Assembly: GCA_919902095.1 (NCBI GenBank)
Contig: CAKKQL010000111.1
Coordinates: forward strand, 1-7,163
DNA length: 7,163 nucleotides
DNA from: Acidiferrobacterales bacterium
Lineage (GTDB): Bacteria > Pseudomonadota > Gammaproteobacteria > Acidiferrobacterales > Sulfurifustaceae
Reading direction: 5' to 3'
A model generated the notes under the pieces. That model was not told the origin of the DNA and ran no database searches. It saw only the letters and a program-made list of their open reading frames with translations. Shown piece after piece: positions 5,092 through 7,163 of the stretch. The translations under genes and the position numbers were made by a program. Every line of letters starts with the position of its first letter. Positions within the stretch are counted from its first letter, which is position 1.

Positions 5092-5865
5092 ATGCGCGTC
5101 ATATCCGCCAATCTCAACGGCATCCGTTCTGCCGCGAGCAAGGGGTTCTTCGACTGGATGAAGCGCCAGCAGGCTGATGTCGTCTGCGTGCAGGAGGCCA
5201 GGGCGCAGGAGGCGGACCTGTCGCCGGCGATGCGCCATCCCGGCGCCTTCCACGGGTATTTCAGCCTGGCCGAGAAGAAGGGCTATGCCGGCGTCGGTCT
5301 GTACTGTCGGCGCGAGCCCGATGCTGTGCACCGGGGCTTCGGCTCGCACGAACACGACGGCGAGGGTCGTTACCTGCAGGCCGACTTCGGCCGCTTGAGC
5401 GTGGTCTCGCTCTACCTGCCGTCGGGCTCGGCCGGTCCGCACCGGCAGGCGTCGAAGTTCCGCTTCCTGGAGCTTTTCACGCCGCAGCTGAAGAAGCTGC
5501 GCAAGAGCGGGCGCGAAGTCATCCTGTGCGGCGACTGGAACATCGCCCACAAGGAAATTGATTTGAAGAACTGGCGCTCAAACCAGAAGAACTCCGGTTT
5601 TTTGCCCGAGGAGCGCGCATGGCTCTCAAAGGTATTCGATGAGCTTGGCTGGGTCGATGTGTTTCGCGCCTTGAACGACAAGCCGGAGCAGTACACCTGG
5701 TGGTCGAACCGCGGCCAGGCGTATGCGAAGAACGTCGGCTGGCGCATCGACTACCAGATCGCCACGCCGGGCATCGCCAGGACCGCCGTGAAGGAGCGCA
5801 TATATAAGGACCGGCGCTTCTCCGATCACGCGCCGCTGATCATCGATTATGACTATAAACTCTGA
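5092..5865 (+). CDS. xth: exodeoxyribonuclease III (class II AP endonuclease)
   Basis: This enzyme cuts DNA 5' of abasic sites and removes 3'-blocked ends and 3' nucleotides in base-excision repair. The 257-residue product is full length and keeps the catalytic set of the exonuclease-endonuclease-phosphatase fold: Asn7 in SANLNGIRS, Glu35 in VCVQEA, Tyr108 in SLYLPSG, Asp148 and Asn150 in CGDWNIAH, Asp220 in WRIDYQIA, and Asp245-His246 in FSDHAP. It is closest to the ExoA/Xth type common in proteobacteria. The start ATG 5092 gives the family N-terminus MRVISANLNG. No ribosome site is visible: the bases before it are CTGTTTTT, then the heptamer repeat. The gene is divergent from pyrE and is followed 6 bp later by a small membrane-protein gene, probably in the same transcript. 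Confidence 0.96.
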   Translation: MRVISANLNGIRSAASKGFFDWMKRQQADVVCVQEARAQEADLSPAMRHPGAFHGYFSLAEKKGYAGVGLYCRREPDAVHRGFGSHEHDGEGRYLQADFGRLSVVSLYLPSGSAGPHRQASKFRFLELFTPQLKKLRKSGREVILCGDWNIAHKEIDLKNWRSNQKNSGFLPEERAWLSKVFDELGWVDVFRALNDKPEQYTWWSNRGQAYAKNVGWRIDYQIATPGIARTAVKERIYKDRRFSDHAPLIIDYDYKL

Positions 5866-5871
5866 CACGCC

Positions 5872-6201
5872 ATGCCAACTTCCCTGAAACAACTGCTGCA
5901 ATGGCTGGGCCCGCTACGCCTGCTGCTGGCGCTGGGTGCGCTGGCGGTACTGATTTTGCGTCCGGCAGCGGGCACCAAGGCCGTCTATGCGGGTTGGGCG
6001 ATGGTCCCGACCGTGCTCGTGCCCACGCTCATGCCGCTGGTGTTCATGGTCCTGCTCCTCGACGCGCTCATGGGCGCGGTCCTGCTCGCCGCTCGGCCCG
6101 AGGAGCGCCGGCACTACCGCACGGTGATCGCCGTCGATCTGACATTGACGGCGTTGTTGGTGCTGTGGTGGTGGCCGTACTTTGCCGCAATCGGACGCTG
6201 A
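5872..6201 (+). CDS. small membrane protein of unknown function, three predicted helices
   Basis: I do not recognise the family. The 109-residue product has hydrophobic stretches at about 13-30 (LGPLRLLLALGALAVLI), a long one at 42-73 that could be one kinked or two helices (AGWAMVPTVLVPTLMPLV then FMVLLLDALMGAVLLAA), and 84-106 ending in TALLVLWWWPYFA. The loop between the second and third is charged (RPEERRHYR, 75-83). Positively charged residues after the first and second segments would set topology, but I cannot fix it. The start ATG lies 6 bases after the xth stop and the stop is 30 bases before the DUF455 start, so the three genes read as an operon. The hydrophobic pattern and GC-rich third positions support it as a real gene. 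Confidence 0.7.
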   Translation: MPTSLKQLLQWLGPLRLLLALGALAVLILRPAAGTKAVYAGWAMVPTVLVPTLMPLVFMVLLLDALMGAVLLAARPEERRHYRTVIAVDLTLTALLVLWWWPYFAAIGR

Positions 6202-6231
6202 TCCTCGCCCACGTCCTGTCAGCGTGTTTTC

Positions 6232-7004
6232 GTGATCACGGATTTGTTCGCGCGCGCCTGTCGTTGCCTCCTGGAGCCGGAAATAACGGCCAAGGTTTCC
6301 GGCACGCATGCGCTCAAGGCCGACTGGGACGCGGGCCGGCTGGAGCTTGGGCAAGAGGCGGCACCGGTCACGGCGGCGGTGGCAGCCGGACGCCCGTCAC
6401 GACCGGTGTTGGTGTCGCCGTTCGCCGTCGAGCGCCGCGGCGTTAACACGACCGCGGGCCGGGCGGCACTGATTCACGCGCTGGCGCACATCGAATTCAA
6501 CGCCATCAACCTGGCGCTCGACGCGGTCTATCGCTTCCGCGGCCTGCCGCGCGACTACTACGGCGACTGGCTCCAGGTCGCCGCCGAGGAGGCGCATCAC
6601 TTCGAACTGCTGCGCGGCCACCTGCGCACGCTCGGCCATGATTACGGCGACTTTCCCGCGCACAACGGCCTGTGGGAGATGGCCGTCAGCACCGCGCACG
6701 ACCCGCTGGTGCGCATGGCGCTGGTGCCGCGGGTGCTGGAGGCGCGCGGACTCGATGCCTCGCCGGCGCTGGTGCGCAAGCTCCAATCCTGTGGCGATGA
6801 ACGCGCGGTCGAAATCCTGCAAGTCATCCTGCGCGACGAGATCGGCCACGTGCGCATCGGCAACCGCTGGTACCACTGGCTGTGCGCGCCCACGGCGCGC
6901 CGCGGCTGCGGGCACCGTTTCACACGCAGGCGCGCCGGCAGGCGGGTTTCAGCGAGACGGAATTGGCGCTGCTGGAGGAGCTGGCTGCGGAGCAGGGCGC
7001 GTGA
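6232..7004 (+). pseudogene. DUF455 ferritin-like protein, frameshifted near the C-terminus
   Basis: The family is a helical ferritin-like protein of uncertain role, related to carboxylate-bridged di-iron enzymes. From GTG 6232 the frame gives the conserved blocks RPSRPVLVSP (54-63), LIHALAHIEFNAINLALDA (80-98), DWLQVAAEEAHHFELL (112-127), YGDFPAHNGLWEMA (138-151), RMALVPRVLEARGLD (161-175) and ILRDEIGHVRIGNRWYHWLC (199-218). Candidate metal ligands are Glu88, Glu119-His122, Glu170 and Glu203-His206. After residue 220 the frame turns into an Arg-rich stretch and stays open to the window end. The family's C-terminal segment is found instead in the next frame from about 6891 as HGAPRLRAPFHTQARRQAGF with SETELALLEELAAEQGA and a TGA at 7002-7004. 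The linker usually seen before it looks roughly 15-20 residues short. The ligands are intact, so the fault may be a sequencing or assembly slip and not decay. GTG 6232 is the best start left after the preceding stop, without a strong ribosome site. Confidence 0.82.
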
Positions 7005-7017
7005 GCGCCCGGCCTAT

Positions 7018-7163
7018 TTATTTATAGGTGACGTTCTGCAGCGAGTCGCCGAGCTCGCCGGTCTTGGCGTGCTTGCTCTCGAGCTTGATGCGCAGCCGCA
7101 GGTCGTTTATCGAGTCGGCGTTGCGCAGCGCCTCGTCGTAGGAGATGAGGTCGGACTCGAACA
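7018..7163 (-). CDS. pilU: type IV pilus retraction ATPase, PilU-like, C-terminal end only
   Basis: Only the last 47 residues and the stop (7020-7018) are in the window; the gene enters from the right edge. The segment DLISYDEALRNADSINDLRL followed by RIKLESKHAK resembles the C-terminal end of PilT/PilU-type retraction ATPases, where an ISYEEALRNADS block followed by a charged LRLxIKL helix is typical, more so of PilU than PilT from memory. Such proteins are cytoplasmic hexameric ATPases at the base of the type IV pilus driving twitching motility. The Walker motifs lie outside the window, so the assignment rests on this tail alone. It is convergent with the DUF455 gene, 13 bases apart, with an AT-rich TATTTATTTATA stretch at its stop. 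Confidence 0.68.
   Translation of the reverse strand, partial: FESDLISYDEALRNADSINDLRLRIKLESKHAKTGELGDSLQNVTYK

Noticed and set aside
4394..5161. Plus-strand open frame of 255 codons opposite pyrE
   Set aside because: Shadow of pyrE, whose catalytic loops are intact. It reads through the repeat spacer and into xth out of frame.
5901..6446. Plus-strand 181-codon frame overlapping the small membrane protein and the DUF455 start
   Set aside because: Gly/Ala/Arg-rich with no family pattern, and it conflicts with two better frames.
7005..7163. Continuation of the DUF455 frame as a longer fusion protein to the window end
   Set aside because: The frame stays open, but it is antisense to the PilU-like tail and carries no DUF455 similarity after residue 220. 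The true C-terminus is in the next frame.

Overview
This window is GC-rich and looks like chromosomal DNA of a gammaproteobacterium, most likely a sulfur oxidiser or a relative. The basis is a dissimilatory-type ATP sulfurylase (Sat), MoaD/MoaE, PyrE, an ExoA-type exonuclease III, a bactofilin, a DUF455 protein and a PilU-like type IV pilus ATPase, all with gammaproteobacterial-looking sequences. The exact genus is not determinable from the sequence alone.

Layout from left to right: (1) the 5' three-quarters of sat on the minus strand (1-881), reading out of the left edge. (2) A 316-bp, relatively AT-rich divergent control region (882-1197) with a 17-bp palindrome. (3) moaD-moaE on the plus strand (1198-1868), which together form molybdopterin synthase. 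(4) A convergent secreted DUF4124-type coiled-coil protein on the minus strand (1865-2536). (5) A divergent spacer, then a damaged TauE/SafE permease gene (2662-3241) followed closely by a small bactofilin gene (3251-3676), both on the plus strand. (6) An SRPBCC-fold protein and pyrE on the minus strand (3725-4996). (7) xth, a three-helix membrane protein and a damaged DUF455 ferritin-like gene on the plus strand (5092-7004). (8) The 3' end of a PilU-like gene on the minus strand (7018-7163).

Most of the genes are ordinary. Two things stand out. First, three successive intergenic spacers (3677-3734, 4274-4351, 4997-5091) are almost entirely made of short-period tandem units arranged as inverted repeats. 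The unit is 9 nt in the first spacer and 7 nt in the other two, with a different unit sequence in each. They run up to, and in one case into, the flanking start and stop codons, and they seem to have replaced the usual Shine-Dalgarno and promoter sequences of pyrE and xth.

Second, two genes (TauE/SafE and DUF455) each carry a family-typical C-terminus in a different reading frame from the rest of the gene, with an apparent internal deletion at a short GC-rich junction. TauE/SafE also seems to have a second, in-frame gap. These could be true gene decay or assembly errors; the sequence alone cannot decide. I found no tRNA, rRNA, CRISPR array, transposase or phage gene.
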